Notes: generated by a model from the sequence alone, not told the origin. A DNA stretch of 64,000 nucleotides from Acidimicrobiales bacterium (GCA_041394185.1 JAWKIQ010000004.1:1-64000), one strand, 5' to 3'; shown: positions 49,728 to 60,063, counted from the stretch's first letter. Made by a program: numbers and translations.

Positions 49728-50882
49728 GTGCTGCAGCAATCCCGTGAACCGCGTCGCCCGCGCAGCCGCACGCGGGTTCGGCTGTTGCTGCTGATCATCA
49801 CCGCCTTGGCACTGATCACCCTCGACTACGGGGGCTCAGACGACAGTGCCGTGGGTACCGCACGAGATGGGGCGCTCGACGTGTTGGGCCCGATCCGCTC
49901 GGCTGTCGGCTGGGTGCTGTCGCCGTTCCAGAACGGGTGGCGGGGCATCACCGACTACGACGAACTCGAGGCCGAGAACGAACGCCTCCGGGCCCAGCTC
50001 GACGAGCTGCGCGGCGAAGACCTCGAGGTCGCCGAACTGCAGAGGCGTCTTCGTGCCTACGAACAGTTGCTCGACGTCCGCGACACCGAGTCGACCGCGG
50101 GTCGGGTGCTGGCTCGCGTCATCGATGCTCCGCTGTCCAACTTCGAACGCACCATAGAGATCGACGTCGGCAGCTCCGATGGGGTCGAGGTCGGAATGCC
50201 CGTCGAAGCCGGCTCGGGCTTGGTGGGCCGGGTGGTGCAGGTGGGCAACTCGCGGTCGCGCGTCGAGCTGCTGACCGACCCGGCCTTTGGTGCCGGCGTG
50301 CGTCTGGTGCGTTCTGGCGACGCCGGCGTAATCGAGGGCAACGGCCTCGGTGAGCTGCTGACCACCAAGTTCATCGACATAGAGACCGTGGTGATTCCCG
50401 GCGAAACGGTGGTTACGTCGGGCCTCGAGGGGTCGGCATTTCCGGCGGGCATCGTGGTGGGAACCGTGGTGGCCTCGCGGGCCGACCCAGTGACCGGCAG
50501 CCAGGAGGTCGACGTGGCACCCGCCGCCGACCTCGAGCGCCTCGACCTGGTGCAAGTGGTGCTGTACATACCGCCCGAGATAGACAACCGCGGCAACCCG
50601 CCCACCACCACCAGCACCTCGACGACCGTGGTGGTGACGATTCCTCGCAGCACCACCACTCAGGCCACAACTACCACCGCGGCACAACAGACGACCACCA
50701 CGGCAACGACGACCACGACCACCACCATCGCCGAGTCGACCACCACCACGGCGACCACCACCCCTGCCAACACCGACCAGACGACCTCGTCGACCACCGC
50801 GGCCGACACCACATCGACAACCGCCCAACCCGCGTCGTCATCCACCACGGCTGCGGGCGCCACCAGCTCGACCGAGGGCTGA
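49728..50882 (+). CDS. mreC: rod shape-determining protein MreC with Thr/Ser-rich tail
   Basis: 384 residues. One membrane helix (about 17-36), a coiled coil (about 80-115, ELEAENERLRAQLDELRGED) and the MreC beta domains (VIDAPLSNFERTIEIDVGSS, GLVGRVVQVG, VVTSGLEGSAFPAGIVVG). The last 100 residues are a Thr/Ser/Ala tail without structure, which is not part of standard MreC and is probably extracytoplasmic. It links MreB to PBP2/RodA outside the membrane. Confidence 0.93.
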   Translation: MLQQSREPRRPRSRTRVRLLLLIITALALITLDYGGSDDSAVGTARDGALDVLGPIRSAVGWVLSPFQNGWRGITDYDELEAENERLRAQLDELRGEDLEVAELQRRLRAYEQLLDVRDTESTAGRVLARVIDAPLSNFERTIEIDVGSSDGVEVGMPVEAGSGLVGRVVQVGNSRSRVELLTDPAFGAGVRLVRSGDAGVIEGNGLGELLTTKFIDIETVVIPGETVVTSGLEGSAFPAGIVVGTVVASRADPVTGSQEVDVAPAADLERLDLVQVVLYIPPEIDNRGNPPTTTSTSTTVVVTIPRSTTTQATTTTAAQQTTTTATTTTTTTIAESTTTTATTTPANTDQTTSSTTAADTTSTTAQPASSSTTAAGATSSTEG

Positions 50883-50886
50883 GCCG

Positions 50887-51402
50887 ATGCTGGCAGGCTC
50901 GCGCCTGAGGCTGGCGCTGGTGCTGTTCGGCGGGCTGGTGCTGCAGACGGCGGTTGTGCCGCACTTCGCCGTCGCCGGCCGCATAGTCGACGTGATGCTG
51001 TTGCTGGCGGTGTGCGCCGGGATGCTGGCCGGCCCCGAGCGCGGTGCCACGGTGGGCTTCTTTGCCGGTGTAGGCACCGACCTGATCGTTCAGACCCCGT
51101 TTGGCATGTGGGCGCTGGCCGCCACGCTGACCGGCTATGGCGTCGGGGTGGTCTATGGCGGGTTCGTCGCTGGCGGCCGGCTGGTGCGCTGGGTCACCAT
51201 CGCCGGGTCGCTGGCCATCGGCACCATCACCTTCGTGCTGATAGGTCGTCTGATCGGGCAAGAATTCCTGGGCGATGTCGCTTTGGTGCCCGTAGTGGCT
51301 ACGGTTTCGCTGGGCGGAACCCTCCTGTCGCCGTGGGCCATGCGGGCCATGGCGTGGGGGCTGAACATGGACCGGCTCCCGTGGGACAGCGGGCGTCGCT
51401 GA
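50887..51402 (+). CDS. mreD: rod shape-determining protein MreD
   Basis: 171 residues, almost wholly hydrophobic with five or six membrane helices. It starts 4 bases after mreC. The weakly conserved sequence (LRLALVLFGGLVLQTAVVPH) and the gene order define it. Confidence 0.9.
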   Translation: MLAGSRLRLALVLFGGLVLQTAVVPHFAVAGRIVDVMLLLAVCAGMLAGPERGATVGFFAGVGTDLIVQTPFGMWALAATLTGYGVGVVYGGFVAGGRLVRWVTIAGSLAIGTITFVLIGRLIGQEFLGDVALVPVVATVSLGGTLLSPWAMRAMAWGLNMDRLPWDSGRR

Positions 51403-51439
51403 TAGCGCCGCCTCATGGCGGGGCGGCTGACGAACTGCG

Positions 51440-53692
51440 ATGAACGACGAACCTACAAAGGCAGCGAATACGGGTCTTCGCCTGGCGTTCCTGGGCATCG
51501 TCGTAATAGGTCTGTTCTCGGCGCTGTTCGGTCGGATGTGGTTCTTGCAGGTGCTCGCCACCGAAGAGTTCCGCGTTCAGGCCGAGACCAACCAGGTCAG
51601 GCTGGTCACCGTGCCACCCACCCGAGGTCGCATCCTCGACCGCAACGGCGAGATCCTGGCCGACAACGTGTTCACCGGCGTGGTGAAGGTCGAGCCCAGC
51701 CAATACACCGACGATGATCGCGACTTCGTGGTAGCCGAGCTCGAGAAACTGACAGGAGTGCCGGCGACCGAGATCGTGGCCCGCATCGAAGACACATCCG
51801 AGGGGTTCTTTGCACCCAGGATCGTCGCCACGGGCATGAGCGAAGACATCCTCGAGATCATCACCGAACGGGCCCTGCCCGGCGTCACCGCCGACTGGGA
51901 AGCCGTTCGTGTCTACCCACAAAAGAGCATCGCGGCCCACGTGATCGGCTATGTCGGCGCCCAGCCAGACGGTTGGCTCGACGACCATGCTGACGAGCGC
52001 TATCTGCACAGCGACCGGGTTGGCAGGGCCGGCATCGAGCTGATCTACGAGGAGATTCTGCGCGGCACCGCCGGGGTGCGAAAGATCGAGGTCGACCGCC
52101 AGAACAACGTCGTGCGCGAGTTCGGTGAAGACCCGCCCGTCGACGGCGAAGACGTCGTGCTGACCATCGACATGGATCTGCAGCGAGCTGTCGAGTACTA
52201 CCTAGACCAGGGCCTCAAAGAGGCCCAGGGCCGCAGCTCGGCCGACGATTCGCGCTACAACTACCCGGCCTATGCGGGCGCGGCCGTTGTGCTCGATGTG
52301 CGCAACGGCGATGTGTTGGCCATGGCTTCGTACCCAACCTATGACCCCAACTGGTTGGTTGGTGGTATCACCGATTCGGTCTACCGGGCGACGTTCAACG
52401 ACCCGTTCATTCCCGGCCGGCTCAACAACCGCGCGATCCAAGGCCTGTATGCGCCCGGCTCGGTGTTCAAGCTGATCACCGCAATAGCGGCTACCAAGGT
52501 CGGTGCCATCAGCTCGCGCGACCTGTTCGTCGACACTGGCACATACACGGTTCCCGTTCCCGGCGGCAGCACCCACCAGAACGCGGGTGGTGCCAGCTAT
52601 GGCCCGCTCGACCTGTCGCAGGCCATGACGGTGTCTTCTGACACCTACTTCTACTCGGCGGCCTACGAGACCTATGCGCTGGGCGGCGACGAGCGATGGA
52701 TCATCCAGGATGTAGCGCGCGACTTCGGGTTCGGCAGCCCGACGGGTGTGCAGTTGCCTTTCGAACGCGGCGGTCGAGTACCCGATGCCGACATCAAACG
52801 AGCCCTCTTCGAGTCGGCTCCCGAGGTCTACCTGGCCGAAGACAACGCTGTCATCTGGGTGCCTGGCGACACCATCAACATGGCGATCGGTCAGGGCTTC
52901 TTGTCCGTCACGCCACTGCAGCTGGCCAATGCTTACGCGGCATTCGCCAACGGGGGCACGCTGTTTCAGCCCAACATCGTCGACAAGACGCTGTCGCGCG
53001 ACCCGCTCACCGACGGCGAGGTGGTTCGCGAGTTCGACCCCAGGGTGTTCCACGAAGTCGACACCGTGGGGGCGCCGGTAGACATCATCCGCGAGGGTCT
53101 CGAAGGGGTCACCAGGGCCCGCAACACCATCTTCGGATACACCGAGGGCACAGCCTTCCGGGCCTTCTACGACGCGGGTTGGGACAGCCGGGCCTGGCCG
53201 GTCACGGGCAAGACGGGCACCGCCGAGAACGACGGAATCAACAAGACACTGGGCCGATCCAAGGAGGACACGGCGGTGTTCGTCGGCTACGGACCCAGCA
53301 ACGACCCCCGCTATGCGGTGGTGGTGCTGATGGAGGAGGCCGGCTTCGGTGGCACCGCGGCCGCACCGGTCGCCGTCAACATCTTCGACGCCCTGCGACG
53401 CCTGGAACAGGACTGGGACGCACCCGAGGACCTTCCCCTGGAAACGGCCACACCGGCAGGCCCGCAGTGCGACGACATTCCCATCACCGTGCTGCGCGAC
53501 CCCAGCATCGAGCTGAGGGTGCCAGAGGGGTGCCCATACGGCATCCCCACGCCGGTCGTGGGGGCGACTGAGCCCGAGGAAGGTGCGGCCCCGGCGCCTA
53601 CTGGCGAAGCCGACGGTGCCGCGTCTGCGGCGCTGTCGGGCATCGTGCCGGTGGCCGGGCTGTTGGCGGCTTCGCGGAGGAGGCACCGTTGA
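51440..53692 (+). CDS. mrdA: penicillin-binding protein 2 (elongation transpeptidase)
   Basis: 750 residues. Membrane helix about 13-33, dimerisation domain (PPTRGRILDRNGEILADN), transpeptidase with SVFK (APGSVFKLITA), SSD (VSSDTYF, the SxN position) and KTG (TGKTGTAE). After about residue 655 there is an extension with cysteines and an Ala/Pro-rich end. Crosslinks peptidoglycan in the side wall with RodA, whose start overlaps its stop. Confidence 0.95.
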   Translation: MNDEPTKAANTGLRLAFLGIVVIGLFSALFGRMWFLQVLATEEFRVQAETNQVRLVTVPPTRGRILDRNGEILADNVFTGVVKVEPSQYTDDDRDFVVAELEKLTGVPATEIVARIEDTSEGFFAPRIVATGMSEDILEIITERALPGVTADWEAVRVYPQKSIAAHVIGYVGAQPDGWLDDHADERYLHSDRVGRAGIELIYEEILRGTAGVRKIEVDRQNNVVREFGEDPPVDGEDVVLTIDMDLQRAVEYYLDQGLKEAQGRSSADDSRYNYPAYAGAAVVLDVRNGDVLAMASYPTYDPNWLVGGITDSVYRATFNDPFIPGRLNNRAIQGLYAPGSVFKLITAIAATKVGAISSRDLFVDTGTYTVPVPGGSTHQNAGGASYGPLDLSQAMTVSSDTYFYSAAYETYALGGDERWIIQDVARDFGFGSPTGVQLPFERGGRVPDADIKRALFESAPEVYLAEDNAVIWVPGDTINMAIGQGFLSVTPLQLANAYAAFANGGTLFQPNIVDKTLSRDPLTDGEVVREFDPRVFHEVDTVGAPVDIIREGLEGVTRARNTIFGYTEGTAFRAFYDAGWDSRAWPVTGKTGTAENDGINKTLGRSKEDTAVFVGYGPSNDPRYAVVVLMEEAGFGGTAAAPVAVNIFDALRRLEQDWDAPEDLPLETATPAGPQCDDIPITVLRDPSIELRVPEGCPYGIPTPVVGATEPEEGAAPAPTGEADGAASAALSGIVPVAGLLAASRRRHR

Positions 53693-54846
53693 TCACCTCG
53701 CTTCCCGTCAGGCGCGACCTGCGCTCGCCCATTCGTTACGTCGACTGGTTGTTGCCCCTACTGTCGGTGGCCATCTCGGTGTTCGGCGTGTTCATGAACT
53801 ACAGCGCAACCTGGCGCCTTCAGCAATTCAACGGAGACGACCCGTACCTGTACGCCCGTCGCCAGGCGATCTTCGTTGTGGTCGGTGTCATCGCCATGTT
53901 CGCCATAACGGCCGTCGACTACAGGGTGCTTCGCGAGTTTGCGCCCCAGATCTACCTGCTGACCCTGGTGGTGCTGGTTGCGGTGCTGTTCATGGGCAAG
54001 GAGGTCAACGGGGCAAAGGCCTGGTTCCAGCTTCCGGGTGGCATCCAGATCCAGCCCTCGGAATTCGGCAAGATCGCCGTCATCGCCGCCCTTGCCGCGT
54101 TTGCATCCACCAAGGCTCAGCACTTCGATCTTCACGCACTGCTGAACTCGCTGCTGATCATCGGTGTGCCCATGTCGTTGGTGTTCCTCGAGAACGACCT
54201 CGGAACGATGCTGGTGTACGTGTCGATCATGATGGGTGTGCTCTTTGTTGCGGGCACCCGCGTCCGCCACATCGTGGTCATGACGTTGCTAGGTGTGTTG
54301 GCGGCCACCGTGCTGTTCCAGTTCGACGATCTCACCGGAATCGAGCTGATCGGCCCGGCCCAGGAACAGCGACTCACCGCCTTCCTCGACCAGGAGAGCG
54401 ACCTCGACGTCGCCAACTACAACCTCCAGCAGTCGCAGATCGCCATCGGTTCGGGCGGTTTGACCGGACGCGGATATCTGAACGGCATACAGACCAACCT
54501 CGATCTGGTGCCTGCCCAGGAAACCGACTTCATCTTCACTGCGGCGGGCGAGGAGTTGGGCTTCCTGTTCGGTTCGCTACCCCTTCTGGCCGCCTACCTG
54601 CTGCTGGTGTGGCGCATCCTGCGGGCGGCACAGTTGTCGGCCGACATGTTCGGAACCCTGCTGTGCGTGGGGGTCATGTCGATGCTGTTGTTCCAGGTGT
54701 TCCAGAACCTGGGGATGACGATGGGCATCATGCCCATCACCGGTATTCCATTGCCATTCATGAGCCATGGTGGGTCTTCGGTCATCACAGCGTTCATCGG
54801 CGTGGGTCTGGTCATCAACGTCAGGGCGCGCCGTTTCGCGGGCTGA
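53689..54846 (+). CDS. rodA: SEDS glycosyltransferase RodA
   Basis: 385 residues with about ten membrane helices. The SEDS signatures QPSEFGKIAVI, FLENDLGTML and PLPFMSHGGSS are present. It polymerises glycan strands with PBP2. It starts at TTG 53689 inside the mrdA stop region (4-base overlap). Confidence 0.95.
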   Translation: MITSLPVRRDLRSPIRYVDWLLPLLSVAISVFGVFMNYSATWRLQQFNGDDPYLYARRQAIFVVVGVIAMFAITAVDYRVLREFAPQIYLLTLVVLVAVLFMGKEVNGAKAWFQLPGGIQIQPSEFGKIAVIAALAAFASTKAQHFDLHALLNSLLIIGVPMSLVFLENDLGTMLVYVSIMMGVLFVAGTRVRHIVVMTLLGVLAATVLFQFDDLTGIELIGPAQEQRLTAFLDQESDLDVANYNLQQSQIAIGSGGLTGRGYLNGIQTNLDLVPAQETDFIFTAAGEELGFLFGSLPLLAAYLLLVWRILRAAQLSADMFGTLLCVGVMSMLLFQVFQNLGMTMGIMPITGIPLPFMSHGGSSVITAFIGVGLVINVRARRFAG

Positions 54847-54894
54847 ACACCAAGCGCTGCGGTTGGCAGTGCCTAAAAAAGCGTTCAGTGCGGT

Positions 54895-54900
54895 TACCAT
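54895..54900 (+). promoter_or_regulatory. -10 element before the radical SAM gene
   Basis: TACCAT, 9 bases before ATG 54910, with no Shine-Dalgarno sequence in GACGAAATC. A likely leaderless start separating this gene from the mre series. Confidence 0.4.
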
Positions 54901-54909
54901 GACGAAATC

Positions 54910-56859
54910 ATGTCGTCATTGTGGCCGCGTCTCGAACCGTTGTTGATGCGCGTGCAGAAGCCTGCGCGCTACATCGGCTCCGAGGGCTTCATGACCGTGC
55001 CCCGCCATGCTCCCGGCAAGGTGTCCTGGCTGGTCGTCTACCCCGACACCTACGAGATCGGGCTGCCCAACCAGGGCATCCAGATCTTGGCCGAGATACT
55101 GAACGAACGCGACGACGCGGTCGCCGAGCGTTCGTACACGCCGTGGCCAGACATGGCCGCCGAACTCAGGGCTGCCAACATTCCGCTGTTCTCGCTCGAG
55201 ACCCACCGCGCGGCCGGCGAGTTCGACGTCATCGGATTCAACCTCGCGGCCGAACTGGTCTACACCAACGTTCTCGAGACCCTCGATCTGGCCGGTGTGC
55301 CGATCCGCGCCGCGGCCCGAGCAGACGATGACCCCATCGTCGTCATCGGGGGCCACGCGGCGTTCAACCCCGAGCCCATGGCCGACTTCGTCGACGTGGT
55401 TGCACTGGGCGACGGCGAGGAGTTGGTTGGCGACATCACCGAGGTGGTTCGCCAGTGGAAGGCCGCCGGCAAGCCGCAGGGGTCGCGTCGGCAGTTGCTG
55501 CGCGAATTAGCTCAGATACAGGGCTGTTACATCCCGTCTCTGTACGACGTCACCTATGACGGCCACGACATCGTCGCCATCGAACCCAACGCTCCAGAAG
55601 CCCCCGAGCTGGTCCAGAAGCGCACCGTCGCCGACCTGGCCGATTGGCCCTATCCCAAGACGCCACTGGTTCCCCTGACCGAGGTCGTCCACGACCGCCT
55701 CAACGTCGAGATCTTCCGCGGGTGCACCAGGGGCTGTCGCTTCTGCCAGGCGGGCATGATCACCCGCCCGGTGCGCGAGCGGCCGGCCGACCAGGTTCGC
55801 ACCATGGTGACCCAAGGCCTGTCTCGCACCGGCTACGACGAGGTCGCGCTGACATCTCTCAGCACCGCAGACTTCTCGGGCATCGAAGAGGTCGTCGACG
55901 CCATCGTCTCTGACCCCACCAGCTGCGGCCAGACCTCGATCTCGCTGCCCAGCCTCAGGGTCGACGCGTTCACCGTGGGCCTGGCGGCCCAGGTGTCCAA
56001 CGCCAGACGCTCGGGCCTGACCTTCGCCCCCGAGGCCGGCACCTGGCGTATGCGCCAGATAATCAACAAACTGGTTCTCGACGAAGACCTCTACGGCGCT
56101 GTCGAGTCGGCATACAGCCAGGGTTGGCAGCGCATGAAGCTGTACTTCCTGACCGGCCTGCCCTCCGAGATGGACGAAGACACCCTGGGCATCTACGACC
56201 TGGCCGCCAACTGTGTAGAGCTTGGCCGCCAATACACCAACCGCGCTTCGGTGACGGTTTCGCTCGGCGGGTTCGTCCCCAAGGCCCACACGCCCTTCCA
56301 GTGGTTCGGGCAGAACTCGGTCGACGAGATGAGGCGCAAGATCGGCCTGCTGCGCGACGCCAGCCGCCGCAACGGCCGGGTCAACCTCAAGTGGCACGAC
56401 GCCAAGGCATCGATGATCGAGGGCCTGGCGAGCCGCGGCGATCGCCGTCTGGGCGCGGTCATCGAGCGGGTTTGGCGCAACGGTGGCGTGTTCCAGGAGT
56501 GGGGCGAGTACTTCGACTACGACCTGTGGGTCGACAGCTGCGAGGCCGAGGGGGTATCGCTCGACCACGTCGTAACCCGGCATCGCCACGAAGACGAGAT
56601 CTTGCCGTGGGAGCACATCCACGCCGGTCTGCACAAAGACTTCCTGTGGCAAGACTGGCAAGACGACCTGGCCGGCCACGGAATCCCCGACTGTAGGTGG
56701 ACTCCCTGCTACGACTGTGGTGCATGCACCGAGTACGGAGTCGAACACGTCGTCGCTTCGCCGGTGCCGCCCGCCGGGGGCAGTCAGGGCACAGGCCAAG
56801 ACCTTCCCGAGACCGGCTGGGTGCCGGTCAGCTTGTCGCGTGCCGAGGTTCGCACGTGA
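54910..56859 (+). CDS. B12-binding-domain radical SAM protein (TIGR03960 type)
   Basis: 649 residues. N-terminal B12-binding-like domain (VVYPDTYEIGLPNQGIQILA, VIGGHAAFNPEPMADFVD). Radical SAM cluster C272, C276, C279 in RGCTRGCRFCQAG. The C-terminal part has cysteines in TPCYDCGACTEYG, a possible second metal site. Its reaction is unknown. It is always next to the DUF2344 gene and often next to rne, as here, so a role in RNA or ribosome modification is suspected. The next gene starts inside its stop (GTGA). Confidence 0.92.
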   Translation: MSSLWPRLEPLLMRVQKPARYIGSEGFMTVPRHAPGKVSWLVVYPDTYEIGLPNQGIQILAEILNERDDAVAERSYTPWPDMAAELRAANIPLFSLETHRAAGEFDVIGFNLAAELVYTNVLETLDLAGVPIRAAARADDDPIVVIGGHAAFNPEPMADFVDVVALGDGEELVGDITEVVRQWKAAGKPQGSRRQLLRELAQIQGCYIPSLYDVTYDGHDIVAIEPNAPEAPELVQKRTVADLADWPYPKTPLVPLTEVVHDRLNVEIFRGCTRGCRFCQAGMITRPVRERPADQVRTMVTQGLSRTGYDEVALTSLSTADFSGIEEVVDAIVSDPTSCGQTSISLPSLRVDAFTVGLAAQVSNARRSGLTFAPEAGTWRMRQIINKLVLDEDLYGAVESAYSQGWQRMKLYFLTGLPSEMDEDTLGIYDLAANCVELGRQYTNRASVTVSLGGFVPKAHTPFQWFGQNSVDEMRRKIGLLRDASRRNGRVNLKWHDAKASMIEGLASRGDRRLGAVIERVWRNGGVFQEWGEYFDYDLWVDSCEAEGVSLDHVVTRHRHEDEILPWEHIHAGLHKDFLWQDWQDDLAGHGIPDCRWTPCYDCGACTEYGVEHVVASPVPPAGGSQGTGQDLPETGWVPVSLSRAEVRT

Positions 56860-57626
56860 CCACCAACAATTCGATTCTGCGTATCCGTTACTCGAAGCTG
56901 GGCAAGGTGCGATACACGAGCCATCGTGACACCGCCCGAATCTGGGAACGAACGCTTCGAAAGGTGGGGATGCCGGTCGCGTACAGCGAAGGCTTCTCCC
57001 CACGACCCAAGCTGGGCTTTGGCCTGGCGCTTCCTACCGGCTACGAATCCGCCGGTGAATACCTGGACATCACCGTCGCTGCGCCCGATGAACTCGATGG
57101 CGCCCTCGTCGGTGTGGGGTTGGCCGATGGCCGACGTTTCGACATCGAGTCGCTGTCCCAGTTGCTCTCGCAGGCACTGCCCGATGGGATCGACGTCCAG
57201 GCCGTTGAGGTGCTCGAGAACCGTGGCGAATCACTCCAGGAGCAGATCGTCATGTGCGGGTGGGAGTTCGAGATCTCCGATCTCGAACCCGAAGACGCCC
57301 GCGCCGCGGTGACCAGAGTCCTCGAATCGGTGTCGTTGCAGACGACACGAGAACACAAGGGTGCCGAACGCACCGAAGACATCAGGCCGTCAATTCACCG
57401 CCTGGAGGTCATCGGTCCGAGCGATTGGGGCACGTGGTTGCAGGCCGACTTGTCGGCCAAGCCACGTGTCGTTCGCCCCTCCGAACTCGTTCCGGTCCTG
57501 GCGCCGGGTTGCGAGCTGACGAGGGCCAAGCGCACCCACCAATGGAAAGAGCAGGCAGGTTCGCACCTGGAGCCACTGGCTCCGGTAGCGCCGCTCGCTC
57601 CGCACGCCATGGTGCGTGCGTCATGA
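56856..57626 (+). CDS. DUF2344 (TIGR03936) protein, partner of the radical SAM protein
   Basis: 256 residues. The family signature LRIRYSKLGKVRYTSHRDTA, then VAYSEGFSPRPKLGFGLALP is clear. Function unknown; in some bacteria it is fused to the radical SAM protein. GTG 56856 overlaps that gene's stop. Ends 16 bases before rne. Confidence 0.9.
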   Translation: MTTNNSILRIRYSKLGKVRYTSHRDTARIWERTLRKVGMPVAYSEGFSPRPKLGFGLALPTGYESAGEYLDITVAAPDELDGALVGVGLADGRRFDIESLSQLLSQALPDGIDVQAVEVLENRGESLQEQIVMCGWEFEISDLEPEDARAAVTRVLESVSLQTTREHKGAERTEDIRPSIHRLEVIGPSDWGTWLQADLSAKPRVVRPSELVPVLAPGCELTRAKRTHQWKEQAGSHLEPLAPVAPLAPHAMVRAS

Positions 57627-57641
57627 GAAGGGAAACCAGGA

Positions 57642-59681
57642 GTGAACGACACTCCCGACACGGGACACGTCGTCGAGTCTCAGCCCGCATCAGGCGGGTC
57701 AGGGCCGACGATTCGTCGCCGTCGAATCGTCACACAGGACCAGAAGGAGTCATCGGCTGACACCGAGGCTCGGGCCGACAAACAGCCGCCCGAGCCCCAA
57801 GCGTCTCCAGACAACGAGGCAGCCCAGGCGGGCGACTCGGGCGAGGCTCCTCGCAAACGCACGCGCCGCATCTCGGGCGCGTCAAAACCACGAACCCCCA
57901 GGGGTGCTGGTGCAAAGCCTGCGCCCAACGCATCCGAGGCATCCGAGCCGGCGCCTCGAGACACCACAGACCAGGCACAACCGGGCGAGGATGCCAAAGA
58001 GGCTGCGGCCAAGCTTCCGCCGCTGCCCCCTGCTGCTACGCCCAAGCCGCGCATCGGCGACAGCAGGCCGGCACCCGCCGGTGCCGCCGATGGCGAGCAA
58101 GACCAGGCCAAGTCGGGCGAGGGATCGGGCCAGCGCCGTCGGCGTCGAGGGGGCCGGGGTCGCGGCCGTGGCAAGCCCTCGCAGGCAGCCGAGAACGGCC
58201 AGAAGCAGCCCCAGGGCGGCTCGTCAGGTCAACGTCAGGGCGGCCGCGGCGGTGCTTCGCGCAAGGACCTGGCACCGGTCGAGGCAACCCTCGTCGACGA
58301 TGCGCCGGTCGAGCTGGACGAAGCCGAGCTGCAGCGCAGGCGCGGACGCGAGCGCAAGGGGCGCCCTGCGGGCCGTTATCAGATGGCGGTTCACGTCCAC
58401 GGTGACGTCACCCACATCGCCGTCCTGGAAGGCCGCTCACTCATCGAGCACTACGTCAGCCGCCCGGCCGACGATGTTTCGCAGATCCACGGCAACATCT
58501 ATCTGGGGCGAGTCCAGAACGTCCTGCCGGGTATGGAGGCCGCCTTCGTCGACATCGGCACACCCAAGAACGCGGTTCTCTACCGTGGCGATGTCACCTT
58601 CGACCAGGACGATCTCGACTCGGCCGGGCCATCACCGGCCAAGGGCCGCAAGTCGCGCAAGCGGCCCAAGGACGGCCCCCGAATCGAAGACCTGCTGAAG
58701 GCCAAGCAGGCGATCATCTGCCAGGTCACCAAGAACCCGATAGGGCACAAGGGCGCTCGCCTCACCACCGAGGTATCGTTGCCCGGCCGTTTTGTGGTGA
58801 TGGTTCCCAACAGCGCCACCTACGGCATCTCCAAGCGCCTGCCCGACAAGGAGCGCAAGCGCCTGCGCTCGATCCTCGACCGCATCAAGCCCGAGGGCCA
58901 CGGCCTGATCGTGCGAACAGCAGCCGAGGGTGTCACGGCCGAAGAGATCGAGCGCGATGTTGCCCGGCTGGCCCAGCAGTGGACCGAGATCGAGCGCCTG
59001 GCCGGTTCGGCCAAGGCCCCAGCCCTGTTGTTCCGCGAGCCCGACATGGCGGTGCGGGTCATCCGCGAAGAGTTCAGCAAGGAGTATCGCGGGGTCATCA
59101 TCGATGACCGTGCCCTGTACGAGCAGGTCAAGGGATACATGGAGACGGTCACCCCTGCGTTGGCCGATCGCATCGAGTTCCACGATCCCAAGGTCGAGAC
59201 CCTGCCATTGTTCGAGCGGTTCCACGTCGCCGAGCAGTTCAGGCGGGCGATCGATCGCAAGGTGTGGCTGCCCTCTGGTGGCTCGCTCATCATCGAACAC
59301 ACCGAGGCCCTCACGGTCATCGACGTCAACACCGGCAAGAACGTCGGTTCGTCGAACCTCGAGGAGACGGTGTTCTCGAACAACCTCGAGGCCGCCGAGG
59401 AGATCGCAAAGCAACTGAGGCTGCGAGACATCGGCGGAATCATCGTCATCGACTTCATCGACATGGAGGTCAAGAAGCATCGTGACGAGGTCATGCGGGT
59501 CTTCCGCGACGCCTTGGCGCGTGACAAGACCCGAACCCAGGCCTATGACATCACCGATCTGGGTCTGGTCGAGATGACCCGCAAGCGCATCGGCGAGGGC
59601 CTGCTCGAGTCCGTCACTTCGGCCTGCGAACAGTGCGAGGGCAGGGGCATCGTCTTCCAAGACAACGCCCTGCCCAAGTAG
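57642..59681 (+). CDS. rne: ribonuclease E/G
   Basis: 679 residues. The first 245 are disordered and rich in Lys, Pro, Gln and Arg (RRRRGGRGRGRGKPS), likely RNA- or protein-binding. S1-like domain about 250-370 with an insert rich in Lys (GRKSRKRPKDGPR), then the RNase core with catalytic Asp in VIDVNTGKNVG and IVIDFIDME and the zinc link CEQCEGRG. Processes rRNA and mRNA. It starts at GTG 57642. The acidic/basic N-terminal extension in front of the catalytic core is the actinobacterial arrangement. Confidence 0.94.
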   Translation: MNDTPDTGHVVESQPASGGSGPTIRRRRIVTQDQKESSADTEARADKQPPEPQASPDNEAAQAGDSGEAPRKRTRRISGASKPRTPRGAGAKPAPNASEASEPAPRDTTDQAQPGEDAKEAAAKLPPLPPAATPKPRIGDSRPAPAGAADGEQDQAKSGEGSGQRRRRRGGRGRGRGKPSQAAENGQKQPQGGSSGQRQGGRGGASRKDLAPVEATLVDDAPVELDEAELQRRRGRERKGRPAGRYQMAVHVHGDVTHIAVLEGRSLIEHYVSRPADDVSQIHGNIYLGRVQNVLPGMEAAFVDIGTPKNAVLYRGDVTFDQDDLDSAGPSPAKGRKSRKRPKDGPRIEDLLKAKQAIICQVTKNPIGHKGARLTTEVSLPGRFVVMVPNSATYGISKRLPDKERKRLRSILDRIKPEGHGLIVRTAAEGVTAEEIERDVARLAQQWTEIERLAGSAKAPALLFREPDMAVRVIREEFSKEYRGVIIDDRALYEQVKGYMETVTPALADRIEFHDPKVETLPLFERFHVAEQFRRAIDRKVWLPSGGSLIIEHTEALTVIDVNTGKNVGSSNLEETVFSNNLEAAEEIAKQLRLRDIGGIIVIDFIDMEVKKHRDEVMRVFRDALARDKTRTQAYDITDLGLVEMTRKRIGEGLLESVTSACEQCEGRGIVFQDNALPK

Positions 59682-59747
59682 GTTTGGCGATAATGCAGAA
59701 TTTCTTCGTGCGCGCCCGGCGACGGTGCCGTTAGAATGGTCGGCCGT

Positions 59748-60059
59748 ATGTATGCAGTAATCTCAGCCGGCGGACGGCAAGAAAAGGTCGAGGTCGGCCA
59801 GACCGTTCGCGTCGACCTGCTGGGCGCTTCCGAGGGCGACGATGTCGCCTTCGATCTCGTCATGTTGGCCGACGGCGACACCGTCTTGGCGACCCCCGAT
59901 GAACTCGTGGGCGCTTCGGTGACGGGTCGGGTGCTCGGCGAGGTCAAGGGCCCGAAGATCAACGGGTTCACCTACAAGAACAAGACCAACAACCGTCGTC
60001 GGTTCGGCCATCGCCAGCGCTACACCGACGTCGAGATCACCTCCATAACGAAGGGCTGA
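59748..60059 (+). CDS. rplU: 50S ribosomal protein L21
   Basis: 103 residues. MYAVISAGGRQEKVEVGQTV and the C-terminal NNRRRFGHRQRYT are standard. ATG 59748 is preferred over 59736 for family length. TAGAAT (59732-59737) before it may be a -10. Four bases before rpmA. Confidence 0.97.
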   Translation: MYAVISAGGRQEKVEVGQTVRVDLLGASEGDDVAFDLVMLADGDTVLATPDELVGASVTGRVLGEVKGPKINGFTYKNKTNNRRRFGHRQRYTDVEITSITKG

Positions 60060-60063
60060 TCCA

